Shown: piece by piece, positions 21,283 to 32,592 of the stretch
How the letters are laid out: the number at the start of each line of letters is the position of its first letter
How positions within the stretch are numbered: position 1 is the first letter of the stretch
Origin: Macrocybe gigantea
Lineage: Eukaryota; Basidiomycota; Agaricomycetes; Agaricales; Callistosporiaceae
Length of the DNA: 64,000 bases
NCBI GenBank assembly: GCA_011319805.1
Contig: SJRY01000023.1
Coordinates: forward strand, 1-64,000
Direction of reading: 5' to 3'
The notes under the pieces: model-generated
The model's input: the letters and a program-made list of their open reading frames with translations, nothing else
What the model was told of the DNA's origin: nothing
The model's database searches: none
Made by a program: the position numbers and the translations under genes

Positions 21283-22353
21283 TCAAGGGAGTGATGGAAA
21301 AGAATGGATATGTCGCGTCTGACTGGTCATTTCGCATTTATATGCATTGGGGCCAGCCTCGATCGCTGGCCAGACTTTGAATGTTTTGAACGATGAGGTC
21401 AGAATGCCTTGTGATTATCTCGGCTGTGGAGACAAGCCCGCCGAAAGCAAAGACCGTCTGAGCGATTTGAGGATCCTTGACATGGGGATCTTCTTTCTTG
21501 GTGGCCTAAATACTATCTTGAACAAGTCCGCCAGAGGTGATCTGGGCCCCAGTCAGCCACACCCGAAGGCACGTCCAGGGATAGAACATTCTATTCGATG
21601 GTTCAAACTGATGGACTAGATCAGAATACATCATTCGGACCGCATATAAGACTGTTTGTGCATGAATAGTAAGTAGACGAGGTTCTTACCCAGAAGACCA
21701 AAATTGATATCAGAATTGAATAATCACAACGAGACACGATGACGAACCGGTCAACAGGTATCCCAGTCGCACACCGTCTGTAATCGACGCATATGTTGAA
21801 TACCTCGAGGAAAGAGGTCAACGAGATTGCCGAGGGAGCCGTAGTTTGACGATGCCTTCGGCCCTTTGGAATGCGGAGAACTGATCGTTCATGGTTTAGC
21901 TTCGGCACTTCTAACGCTTGCCATCATCCGATGCATTAGGATTCTGACGGAGCATTAAGTCTGTCAGAAATCGGAAAGCAGCAAGATTGATGCGCATGTA
22001 TAACAGACAGCGGAATCGGTATATGCTGAACGCGTGCAAATCGGGTTAACACCACTGCGCATGAAATCTCGGCAGTCTAAAGTATCTTGAGCAGTTGGGG
22101 ATATTGGACAAGTTCAACGCGCCTGAAACGGTGCACTGCGACGTGGATTCGAAACAAATGGCACTTTTGATGGTGTGCAGTGCCACGATCAAACAGACAC
22201 GTGTCCGCGAAACCATAGAGGCGGGGCAGTGGAAATATTTTCTCGTTAACGCGCCAGTGCATGCCAATACGCCGAAAAAGATTTACGGAGCTCAACGAAA
22301 CAAACCACAGAACTCAGGTGGACCAACAGGGCAAAGTAGGGGCCAAGGAGGCA
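21283..22353. other. Interval with possible unrecognised minus-strand exons
   Basis: About 1 kb between the divergent P450 and AT-1 genes. On the minus strand, open frames at 21350-21620 (DPQIAQTVFAFGGL, STAEIITRHSDLIVQNIQ) and 21700-21900 (PSAISLTSFLEVFNICVDY) look more protein-like than random and could be exons of a lineage-specific gene. I recognise no domain and can define neither start nor stop, so I do not call a gene. Confidence 0.3.
21336..21342 (-). promoter_or_regulatory. TATA box of the microsomal P450
   Basis: TATAAAT on the minus strand, 54 nt before the ATG at 21282, with a CCAAT on the same strand a few bases further upstream (21350-21346). Placement suits a core promoter. 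Confidence 0.45.
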
Positions 22354-24763
22354 ATGAAACCGGCATCCGCATCAGACAACTCGATGGCAGTCTCCTCCTC
22401 TCTCAACAGCATTCACATCTCTCCCCGAACGCCCAAAACTCCTAGACCGTCTTCTATGGGTGTCGAGGATGCAGAGGAAGGCGTAGAGCTGAGTCTACTG
22501 GGAGAGGAAGAGAGGCGTGAGGCGGCTCGTGGCCTGGACAATGTCGGGATGGTGCCTAGTAGCGATATCAAGAAACCTATAGGGGCGAAAGACAAGAGAG
22601 GGATGGTGTTGTTGTGCATTTTATGTGAGCCTGTGCATATCTGACTTTGAGAGTTATAGCTCATCGCCGTCGTGCAGACCTCATACAGGGCGTTCCCGTA
22701 CGTGTCACTTATACTCCCCGCTACATGCCAATAGATGACGATTTGCTAATTCGCACTTTTCAAAGTTGGGACTTGCTTTAGGTGCGCTTCGCCCTTAAAA
22801 ACAGACATCCCTATCTCAACGTGTCTTCGTCCGTCTTCAGGATCTGTGCCATTTCTGCTGAAAGAACATTTATCGTACTCCCAGCTGGCGACCTTTGCTC
22901 TTGCCAGCTACCCGTATTCCCTTAAATTATTATGGTCACCTATAGTGGACTCCGTCTACTTTCCCTCCATTGGACGCCGGAAGTCATGGATAATACCAAT
23001 GCAACTGATAGTGGGCTCTTTGATGCTGTACATTTCTCTTAATGTTCAAAAACTCCTTGACAATGTGCGTCTTGGGAGCTCTCGTACTATCTGATGTCTG
23101 ACAACCGCGTCTAGCCCGGCGAAAACGTCACAGAATTGGCAATTATTTTCACATCCTTGGTCTTTTTCTCCGCGACTCAAGGTTAGTTCAAGAGCTCGCT
23201 TTCTAACTGCTCGACAATTAACTTTTTCTCACAGATATCGCCGTAGATGGTAAGCGACGTTGCCGTTTCATGAGGTTGACATGTCTAACTGGAGCCTTAG
23301 GATGGGCTTTGACACTTCTATCTCAGGATTGTCTGTCCTATGCATCTACATGCCAGACAATTGGTCTCAACACGGGCTTCTTTGCGTCCTTCACGGTTTT
23401 CTTAGCCTTCAACAGTGAAGCATTTGCGTGAGTCTCATCAGGCCACGCAACTCTGTGGCTCATTCCGTGGCAGGGCGAAGTGGGGTGTTCCGCGGCTTAC
23501 CTTGGGCGCATATCTCAAATTCTGGAGCGTGATATGCTATACGGTCACAGTGTGGCTACTATTGTTCAAGAAGGAGGTGAGTACTCGGCGATATACCCTC
23601 ATATAGAATTCACCTAGCTGACTTTCCCAGGATAAAGAACCACCTACGAATGCCGACATGAGCATAAAAGCGGTATACAAGACGATCTGGACGATTTGCA
23701 AACTTCGCCGTAAGTTTTTTTTTCTTCTTGTACAATCTTCGACGAAATTGGATGCTGTCTCGCAGACGTCCAATTACTTCTGGTTGTCCACCTTGTCGCA
23801 AAAATTGGCTTCGCTGCCAACGATGCCGTCACTTCCCTGAAAATGGTCGAAAAAGGTTTTAAAAGAGAGGACTTGGCCCTCGTCGTATTGATAGATTTCC
23901 CATTCCAAATCATGGGAGGCTGGCTCGCGGCAAAATGGTCGCGTGGCGACCAACCCCTTCGGCCTTGGATTTGGGCGTTCCTGCCCCGACTTCTCTTCGC
24001 CCTTATAGCAACACTGGTTGTATATTGGTTTCCCAAGCCCCCCATCTCCACTGGCTTCTTCATTTTCCTCATTATCCACACTGTCATGTCTTCTTTCGCA
24101 TCGTGCGCAGCTTATCCTTTCGTTCATTTGGCCTATATTAACGCGGTACTCAGAACTGTCCAATTCGTTGGAATTTCGGCCTTCCATACGAGAATATCTG
24201 ATCCTTTGATAGGTGGGACATATATGACTGTGAGTGCACATTTTCTATAGCTAGGACCATCCTTCTTAAGGATCTATAGCTGCTCAACACCTTTACGAAT
24301 ATGGGTGGCACATGGCCGAAATGGTTTGTCCTGAAAGGCAAGCTTTGGTATAAGCAGAGTTGGGGCGGATGTCTCATTCTTACATATAGGGGTCGATTTG
24401 CTCAGTGACGCAACGTGCCAAGTCGCCAACGCTGGCATGGACATTGCTATCAAAGGCATGATAGTCACGAGAACTGCTTGCTCCATGTCTAACCGTTCTT
24501 GTAGCGACAGAATGTGTTTCTGAGCACGGGAAGGCCATGTGCAAGGACATCAACGGCATCTGCATTACGAAACGGGATGGTTACTACTCCATCTCTGCGC
24601 TATGCATGATCTTGGGAGCGGTGTTGTTGATAACGTTTATTATACCCAAGGCACGCCATTTACAAGGCAAGTTTCTCCGATCCTCCTGTAGTATCTTTTG
24701 GCATGTGAATTGATGGCCTCTCTAGCGCTCCCAATATCGGTCTGGCGGGTTAAAATGGACTGA
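22354..24763 (+). CDS. Acetyl-coenzyme A transporter (AT-1 / SLC33A1 family)
   Basis: Multi-pass major-facilitator-like protein that carries acetyl-CoA into the ER/Golgi lumen. The cytosolic N-terminus is Ser/Pro-rich (SIHISPRTPKTPRPSS). Splicing then gives VLLCILYLIQGVPLGLALG, SVPFLLKEHLSYSQLATFAL, ASYPYSLKLLWSPIVDSVY, GRRKSWIIPMQ, DIAVDGWALTLL, CQTIGLNTGFFASFTVFLAF, KWGVPRLTLGAYLKFW, FPFQIMGGWLAAKW, DPLIGGTYMT with LLNTFTNMGGTWPKW, and a Cys-rich lumenal loop before a last helix (GYYSISALCMILGAVLLITF). These are hallmark Acatn-domain segments in correct order. At least nine introns. The last intron (24667-24725) appears to use a GC donor (GCAAGT...TAG), giving ALPISVWRVKMD and stop. Start at 22354 or the next ATG at 22384; the latter is equally good. 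Confidence 0.93.
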
Positions 24764-25094
24764 ATCTGGTACGATTGCTGTAAACCCTTGCTCGTGCAGC
24801 GTGAATGATTTGAGGAGGTATAGTCATCCACTATGTTAAAAGTCAGACTTAGCAGTTGTACTTCATTGCCATGTTGACGGCGGAAATGCTGAAGGCACTC
24901 GTCGGCTTCGATTCTGGTGATAACAAGGGCTGTTGGAGTTGGCATTTAGACGACGCATAGTGTCCTGCCCTAAAGTATGCAGAAAGGCTGTTGTGTATTA
25001 TTTTCCACGTGTGAATACAAGTTCCTCGCAATCTTGGACGTTTCGCGAAAAAAAAAAACTGTAGCCCCAACACTCATCTCAAACAAACACTACC
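24764..25094. other. Intergenic interval
   Basis: About 330 bp between tandem plus-strand genes AT-1 and the GYF protein; holds the end of the first and promoter of the second. An A-run lies at 25049-25058. Nothing more seen. Confidence 0.45.
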
Positions 25095-28000
25095 ATGTCT
25101 ACTGCTTCCATGCACTTCGGTCCTGAGTGGATGCGCACCAAGTCCCAGAACCAGTCGCGTTCTCAACCACCACCTTCGCCTCCCCCAACTTCTGCTCCGG
25201 CCGCTAGCGCGTCCACATATTCTGCCCTCCTCTCTTCCGCTCCCACCGTACAGTATGGAAAGCACGATGAGGCATACCCGTTTCGATATTCCAAGGAAGA
25301 ACTCTTGAGAATCTATAAAGAGGGTGGTGGTCGGGGTGGATTAGGTCTCGAAGTGGAAAAATGGGAAGGAGTCGTGAGAGAGCTAGGGAGCGAACCCATA
25401 AGTCTACGTGAAATGGGTGAAGCTGAGAAGAAGGTTGGTAGGATGCCTCGCACTTGCAATCCTGTCATACTGTTCTGATGATGTTCACCGTAATTCAGCT
25501 TTTTGCGACTCCACTCAATTCCGACCTTCGTCGGCGCCAGTCGACCGATTACCTTTCCCTCCCGACGCAGTCACCCGGGGCTGAAAGAACACGTTTTAAT
25601 TCAAATGGACCGACGTCAGGCACTAATAGTCCATTGAGAGAGCGTTTTGGCCAACTCAGGCGGAGGGACGGCTCAGGTGCATTCCGACAGCTTTTTTTTT
25701 TTTTGCAGATGTCATTTATATATTCTAATTTCATCCTCAAGATCAACCAGCTGTCACGATCCCTCGTAAACCGTCGATTTCCACTTTGCAAGGACCTCTG
25801 ATTTCTCCGCGTGAGGCCCTTCCGTCACCCAGGACCAGGGTCGGCTACAGTACAAACTTTGACGGCATCCTCAGTAATGCAGACTCTTGGGTTGCTCGAC
25901 GACGTGCTTCGGAGGCTTCGCTTAAATCTGGAGTAGGGACTTCGAAGGAAGCCAGCGGTGATGGCAGGGCAGCGGAGATTCGGGAGGAGGCAGAAGACGG
26001 CGAGAATGAAGACAATTCTGAGAAGAGTATAGAGAAACCTAATCCAGTTCGAAGCCAACCGCCTCCGGAGCCTGCATTGTCTCAACAGAATGATACCGCC
26101 GCCCAGGATATTGTGCACGACGTGGACCAGTCGTCGTTGGCCAGAAATGAACCTAGCATTCCAGAAAATGACGTCCCGGCCACTGCCCCTCCTGGTGTCC
26201 CCGATCTCGCTAGCATTGAATGGCTATATAAGGATCCTTCGGGTCAAGTGCAAGGTATAGTTTCGAGCGACTATTAGAGTGTTCTTTTGCTCACTAGGTT
26301 ATTCAGGACCCTTCCGAGCGGATCTTATGCAGAAATGGTTTGATGATGGTTACTTTACTCCTGATTTGCCGATGAAGCGACTACATCTCGACACTCTCTG
26401 GTCAACTGTAGAGGAGTTATTACGTCGCTCTACTGGCGGGAAGTTATTCCTATCCGCGTTAATGCCCTCTATGCCACCAGGACTGGCGCATAGGACCGAC
26501 TCACCGCTGTCCGCTTACTCCTTCCCATCTGATTTACACCTCCACAGCGGCCCATATCAACCAGCACCTTTGCGAAATCTGCGCAGCTCGACCTTGGATT
26601 CCTTCGGTTCTAACGCATCTGATTCTCCGTCATCCTCCTTCGGCGCTGGGAGATTCGGCAATGGCTCTCCAGATCCCAATGCGTTCGGTGGCAGAGGCAG
26701 TTATTTTGTTGGCGACGGTTCAGGTTCTCGGGTCGGATCGATCTCCTCAATGCCCGACCCTGTAACAGGATACTCCCGATTGCAGAATTATAGCGAGGGT
26801 TCTGCGGACCCTTCCTTAGCTTCGAGGACCGCATTTGGCGCCATGGGCCCTAGCCGAGGTTCCTCTGCTGACAGTTACAGCTATGCTCGAGCGTACAGTC
26901 CGGGACAAAACACATGGAACGCGGTGCCAAATACAACTGCTGTGAGCTACGATGCAATGGCGTTGGGAAGGGGGGCCAACGATGCTTATGGTCTTCGGGA
27001 CAGCCCGGCCTTTGGCGACGTCAATACGTATCGAACTGCAGAATACGGTCAGCATGGCGGTCTCGGCCTTCATCATGGACAAGCGCAACAATTTCCTCCT
27101 GAGTCTCAGTTACCAAGCTCGCAACCACTCCATCAAGCTTCGAGCAACCATGTATCATATTCACACTTATCGAATACTGTCACCCATATCAACACCACCC
27201 AAAGTTCGTGGCCCACCACCCACCTCAACCAACCAACCAACTACGACCTTCCTCCGCCGGCTTCCACTACCGTCACAACACAAGGTACTGCTCCGCTGTC
27301 AGAGCCAGTCACGAACTGGGGACAGCCCCTTAACCCGCCTGTTTCCACCAGCCAAATCTCACCATGGGCAACTGCATCGCAAGGCCTCACTGAAGCGAAT
27401 TGGAATGAGCCGGAACCCGTCGATGTCGCTCCCGCCACTACCGACGAGTCAGTCTCTCGACTCACCCGACCCCAGGTCATACCCCCTCAGCTTGCACCTC
27501 CCGTCCCAAAACCCGCCAGGCCACTTGCCGATGTGCCCACCAGTCCTGCTGAGGCAGCGAAGCTCCCTCCGCCGCCTCCTAGCAAGTTCAAGGCGAAATC
27601 GACTCAACCCATTGAACATCCACCGCCGTCAGTCCAAAAACAGACTTCCCAGACGCCCACCTCCGACGCGGTTGTTACGTCTTCTCAACCCTCAGCACCG
27701 AAGCCTGCATGGTCAAAGGATGACGACGGCAAAAGCCTCAAGGCTCCCAGCACTTCCGTCAGTCTACGAGACATCCAAGAAGCCGAGGCTAAGCGCGCCG
27801 ATGCTCGAAAGGTCGCGGAAAGGGAGAAAGAGCGCGCTGTTCGTGCCACCGCTGTTGCGACAGCTAACGACGCCAAAGAAGATGTGCAAATGTTCACGGC
27901 GACGTGGGGCTTGCCAACATCGCAAGTCGGAAGCCGTGCATCCGCAATTCCTAAAGAGACAGTTACCCCAACACAACCAGCAGCAGCTGTCCCTTCTCAT

Positions 28001-28866
28001 GCTGTATGGACTGCGGCCGCCAAAGCACCCGTGGCCAAAAAAACCATGAAGGAGATCCAGGAGGAGGAAGAGCGACGCAAGAAATTGGCCGCCAAGGAAA
28101 CTGTTGCCTCCGCCGTCAGAAGGGCGTATGCTGAAACCACTACCAAGGCAAGTCCTGGTGTTGCAGTAAATTTCTGCATTTCACATTTTCTGACATTCTT
28201 TTACAGATTGCACCCTCTGTGCAGAGCCAGAACAATAACCCATGGACGACAGTCGGTCCAGGAGGCAAGCCAACTGCTGCTGCTGTCGCTACATCTTTGC
28301 GTCCTGTCGCCACAGTGCCTGCTGTAACGAACGGCCCTTCTTCGGCTCTGCGCGTCAACGGAGCCACTCCTGTACGGACCTCGCCCGCTACGTCTCCTCC
28401 TAAGCCAGCTCCTGCGGCCACTAAAGTCGACGAAATTATTTCTCCTTCGCATGAGTTCCTCAAATGGCTGAGCGATTCCCTCAAAGGACTGAATAGTTCT
28501 GTCAATGGTTGGTCCTTCTCTGACTCCATGAGAATATTCGGTCTGATCCATCTTTCTCATACACAAGTCGAGGAGATCATGTCCATGCTTCTATCCTTCC
28601 CTTTGGATCCTGATGCATCGACCGTGGAGCTCATATCGGAACTCATATACGCAAACAGCACGACACTGGATGGCAGGCGCTTCGCATCAGAATACATCAG
28701 CAAGCGGAAGGCAGACGCCGCGGCCCGCAAGGGTGCTGCTGCTGCTGGCAAGCCCTCGACGAAACCCGTCTCTATTGCGGACGTCGTCAAAGCGGCACCG
28801 AAGCCCGCACAGTCAGAGTGGGGATTCAAGGTGGTCAATAAAAAGAAGAAAGGCAACAGGGCTTGA
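25095..28866 (+). CDS. GYF-domain protein (SMY2/GIGYF-like)
   Basis: A large, mostly disordered adaptor of about 1,100 residues. The N-terminus has MHFGPEWMRTK, a Pro-rich stretch and PFRYSKEELLRIYKEG (an eIF4E-binding-like YxxxxL element of the type found in 4E-HP/eIF4E partners). The GYF fold is spread over an intron at about 26255-26298: IEWLYKDPSGQVQG, then SGPFRADLMQKWFDDGYFTP, with the GPF and W-x2-GYF residues that bind proline-rich ligands. A long Ser/Pro/Gln-rich middle follows, then a charged coiled-coil stretch (EAEAKRADARKVAEREKERA near 27790) and a globular C-terminus (DEIISPSHEFLKWLSDSL ... FASEYISKRKADAAARKG) ending KKKKGNRA. Yeast SMY2/SYH1 and animal GIGYF proteins act in translational repression and mRNA quality control; that role is inferred. 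The intron near 28147-28206 could start at GCAAGT or at the later GTAAAT. Confidence 0.9.
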
Positions 28867-30736
28867 ACATATCACTGCATTATCATATCTACATATATTC
28901 TCACTCCATTGTATACCACTGGTATTGTTATGTCAGGTATGATGTACAGTACATACCATAATTTGCCAAGTCTCCATGTGCACCATCTTTTAAGGCGTAC
29001 TTGTAACGACATTGGTATCACAGTGTTAAGACGACAGAACAATCTAGCAATATTCTCTCAAGTCCGAAAAAGAATCAACACGGAAGAAGAAATACAGGTT
29101 CACAAATCCGTTTCAGGGAATCCCCGCCCGGGATGTGCCTTCGCCCATATAAGCTGCTTATCTACCCATGCTGAGGTCCAAACGGACGTGTGGAACGACA
29201 ACCGCTACGCCCACAGTTGGAACAGTTTTCCGCGCTTATACAACTGACGCCATTCCTTATTTTTGATGTTCCGAAAAAAAGAAGCCGCGGAACCTCTCAC
29301 GTTCTTCTGTGGGACCGCCTCCGCATACAACCTCTAGATCATTGGGACTCTGCAGCTACGGGGGAAGGAGGGCGCGCTTCCAAAGCTCTGAAGGATGGCC
29401 AGACGACGACAAGAGTCGGGAATATGGGCGTCCGGAAAGAGACGTGGATGTAAATGGTGCAACACGCATCACGGCAGGAAGCATGGTAGATCCCGATTGA
29501 AGCCCAGCAAGGCCGTAAATTACTCTGCGAGGGCCAATTCAAGTGACACTCACAGAAACATTAAAGACTTGTCGGGCATGAGTTTACACCATTCTCGTCG
29601 TTGAAGAAATCGACCGCAATAATGCGTTGGACGCCTGGCCATTAGTGATACTCTTAAACATTGTAAAGGCGACTGGACCATACTAGCCTCCAGTCCCCAG
29701 GAGTCCACTCAAGTCATCTTTTTAAAAGAGGCAAAGGCGATCAGATTTAGCGAATTAAGATTATGTATAGATGCTGACCAAAACAGACCGAAAGCAAGAT
29801 CGCTTTGTTTGCGAGTCATGATCATAAAGTGAACATCCGCGTTGTTCGACGCGTCGTAATGTACAATACAAGCTTGGCTGCAAACGAAATGAGGTCTGTA
29901 ATGAAATGAAGACGGCGCGTCAGCCGATAACCATGTCTGCGATACTGGAGATCTGCGAAGTGGCGTCGGGCCCGTCGGAGGGTCGCCTGATGACATCTTT
30001 GGGCACTTGAACAATTGGGCCATGCTGACCAAGTTCGTGCTGACCAGGGATGTCACCGAGCGAGACCGAAGGAAAGGGAGCCAGTCTATAAATTCTGTCC
30101 TTCATGCCTCTCTCCCTTCTTCACCTGACATTTCGGAGTCCTTTTGCTGAAACTACAATTAATCGGACGCACAATGGTACGACGGCATCAACATACCTTG
30201 CCCTGCCATACAGACTGCGTGATCATTTATGATATAGTGCTAACGCGCATGCTGCCCGCAGAGATGATCATCATGTCTGGACAGCGTCGTCGAAGCATTG
30301 TACTTACACGACCAGATACCCATGACGCCAGGAAATTGATGACTGGTCGATCGCTTCCGCTCTGCCGAAGCTCATCTGTGACAAGACGAACGAGGATGAA
30401 TGGAGGTAAGCGACGCACTCTACGGCGTTTGGACGTGCGGAGCACACTTGGACGCCGTAGGCATGGGCCTCATCATAAGCTCTGCTATATTCTAGGTTAG
30501 ACGGAGGTAAGGCTTGCAGGATGAGGAATTCGGTGAAGGTTCTCCTAGGACCGCCTACGGTCATACAAATTGAGGAATGAGGAAAATGATATTTTAGCGA
30601 ATCCTCAACGCCAGCCACCTGCTGATTTTTTGCTCCTGTATTTTTCGACGTTAGAGAATAATATTCGTTTTCGTCGTGAAGCGGCTCTTCAGACATTTGC
30701 GATGGTTATGTCATCATTTTGTCATTCCTATTTCCC
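28867..30736. other. Gene-poor interval
   Basis: About 1.9 kb between the GYF gene and COQ3, the longest gap after 3.9-6.4 kb. Frames are short and overlapping on both strands, with no family-level similarity, no tRNA-like B box and no inverted or long direct repeat that I could see. It may contain untranslated exons, non-coding RNA or old mobile DNA too worn to recognise. Confidence 0.4.
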
Positions 30737-31804
30737 ATGAATGTGCTTCGCCTGGGACGCACCATACATCGCCAATTGTATGCATCGGCAGGCCAGAGCT
30801 CCGTCAATGCTGAAGAGATAGCACACTTTTCGCGCCTTTCGTCACAGTGGTGGGATGAGCAAGGGGAATTTGGGCTCTTACACAGGATGAACCCTGTGCG
30901 AATGCAGTTCATCCGCGACAAGGTGTTGGAAATCGCCAGGGAAGTCGCAAATGAAGACATGGCACCGCAAGATGTTCTTAAAGGTTTGGACGTCCTGGAT
31001 GTTGGTTGCGGTGGTGGGCTTCTATCTGAGGTTCGTCCAGGGTGTCCATCGTTGACCTGAGTTCATAATATTGATCTTACTGAAGAGTCTTGCGAGACTC
31101 GGTGCACGTACAACGGGCATCGACGCGTCAGAATCTAACATACGTATGGCAGAAGTCCACGCCGCCGCCGACGGAGCTCTCAACAATCTCACATACGTTC
31201 ATGCACCGGCCGAGAGACTTCTGGAATCCTCTAAGCAATTCGACATAGTGTGCTCTATGGAGGTAATCGAACACGTCGAAAATCCTTCTTCTTTTCTTTC
31301 CACTTGTGCTGAGCTGGTTAAAGTATGTCTCCTTTCTTCGCTTCGGGTGTCCGTCCTCTTGTTGATCTTTCAATTCTTCAGCCAGGTGGTCACCTATTCC
31401 TCTCCACCATTTCCCGCACCCCTTTGGCGTATCTCTTGACGATCTTCCTCGCTGAAGATGTTTTACGCATGGTTTCTCGGGGGACCCACACGTATTCCAA
31501 ATACATCAGACCCTCCGAACTTGTTTCCTTTTTCCAAAAGTACCGGTCTCCCATACAAACCGGCGTTTCCTCTAATGCTTTGATGACTCCATCCTTGACG
31601 GAGCATTGGATATCTCCTAACTCCTCACCCCACTCTCTGATACGTACTCAAGCGGAGATTCGGGGCCTCATCTACAATCCTCTACAGGGAAGATGGATTC
31701 TCGCTGGCAGGAACGCTTGGTGTACGACGGATTGCAATTACATGTTTTGGGTTCGCAAGCCTATCGTCCAAGTTCATAACAGCGCCCTTGCTTCGAACAA
31801 ATGA
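30737..31804 (+). CDS. COQ3: Ubiquinone biosynthesis O-methyltransferase COQ3, mitochondrial
   Basis: S-adenosylmethionine-dependent methyltransferase that acts twice in coenzyme Q synthesis on the matrix face of the inner membrane. The start at 30737 gives a presequence (MNVLRLGRTIHRQLYASAG). Then EIAHFSRLSSQWWDEQGEFGLLHRMN, which is the COQ3/UbiG N-terminal signature (FSxLxxxWWD...G...LHxMN), the SAM loop LDVGCGGGLLSE, and across an intron LARLGARTTGIDAS (acidic ribose-binding Asp), VCSMEVIEHVENP, and after a second intron PGGHLFLSTISRTPLAYLL. The C-terminus has GTHTYSKYIRPSEL and GLIYNPLQGRW, all family-typical, ending with a short tail. Two introns, both about 50-55 nt. Stop at 31802-31804. 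Confidence 0.95.
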
Positions 31805-32592
31805 AACTATTTTTTGACGCTCCAGTCAACAACTAAGCTCGCATCAACAAGCTTTCAAGAACGTCTTTGCGGTGCGTGACAAAAACAGCAGGTCCCCGTA
31901 AGGCCAACATCCCGGCCTTGGAGCATGCTTCGGTGGACTGAACTGCAGCTTGATTTGCAAGAATACTTCTTGAGGAAGCAAGCTCTCAAACAGTATATAT
32001 TGCTTCGCTCGTTTCGGCATCCGCAGATGTCGAATTGAATAAATGTACATGCTTCTTCATCTGTTGTTTCTCATCCTCTTGCCCCGGGACGTCGTATCTC
32101 GGTTCCGCTGTTGACGTCCATACTTGGCCCGGTTATTGATCTTGGCTATGCTGCGTTGGCGGGGAACACGACATCTCCAGCTGGTCAAACGAACGGACCT
32201 GTGACGTTCTTTGGCAATATATCTTATGCTTAGCCTCTTCTTGGGATGCGCTTCCGAGCGCCTCAGATGTTGAATGAAAGTGGAATTAGTCATGAAGTCA
32301 CAGATACCACGAAATCGGGGTACAAAAAAGAGCAGTCATCGGCGTCGGTTCTGAAGGTACAGTACCTAGTGAACATAAGAAAACGTGATGATCAGGTTAC
32401 AAACAACTGTCTCACTCTGAACATCTGGTAGATAGAATTCAGAATATTACAATTTTCGTACTTTACATGAACTCATACTCCATTTTTTTCAAAGCGTCTC
32501 CTAAAAGCAAGCAATCACATACATAACACAACTAGGTAAAAAAAATGAAAAGAGAAGGCCGTGGAAAGCACTCTCTGCTTGCCAGTGGCCTA
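31805..32592. other. Convergent intergenic interval
   Basis: About 790 bp between the stops of COQ3 and the BAG protein. No gene recognised; it contains both 3' ends. Confidence 0.45.

Noticed and set aside
26952..28049. A 365-residue plus-strand frame overlapping the GYF-domain gene
   Set aside because: It is the out-of-frame reading of the long Ser/Pro/Gln-rich exon, very rich in Pro/Arg/Ser, with no domain; the GYF frame has the real signature and continues on both sides.
28867..30736. Small frames of 60-130 residues on both strands, including one at 29709-30056 (-)
   Set aside because: They overlap each other, lack splice-consistent partners, start context and recognisable motifs, as expected of chance frames in a GC-balanced intergenic stretch.
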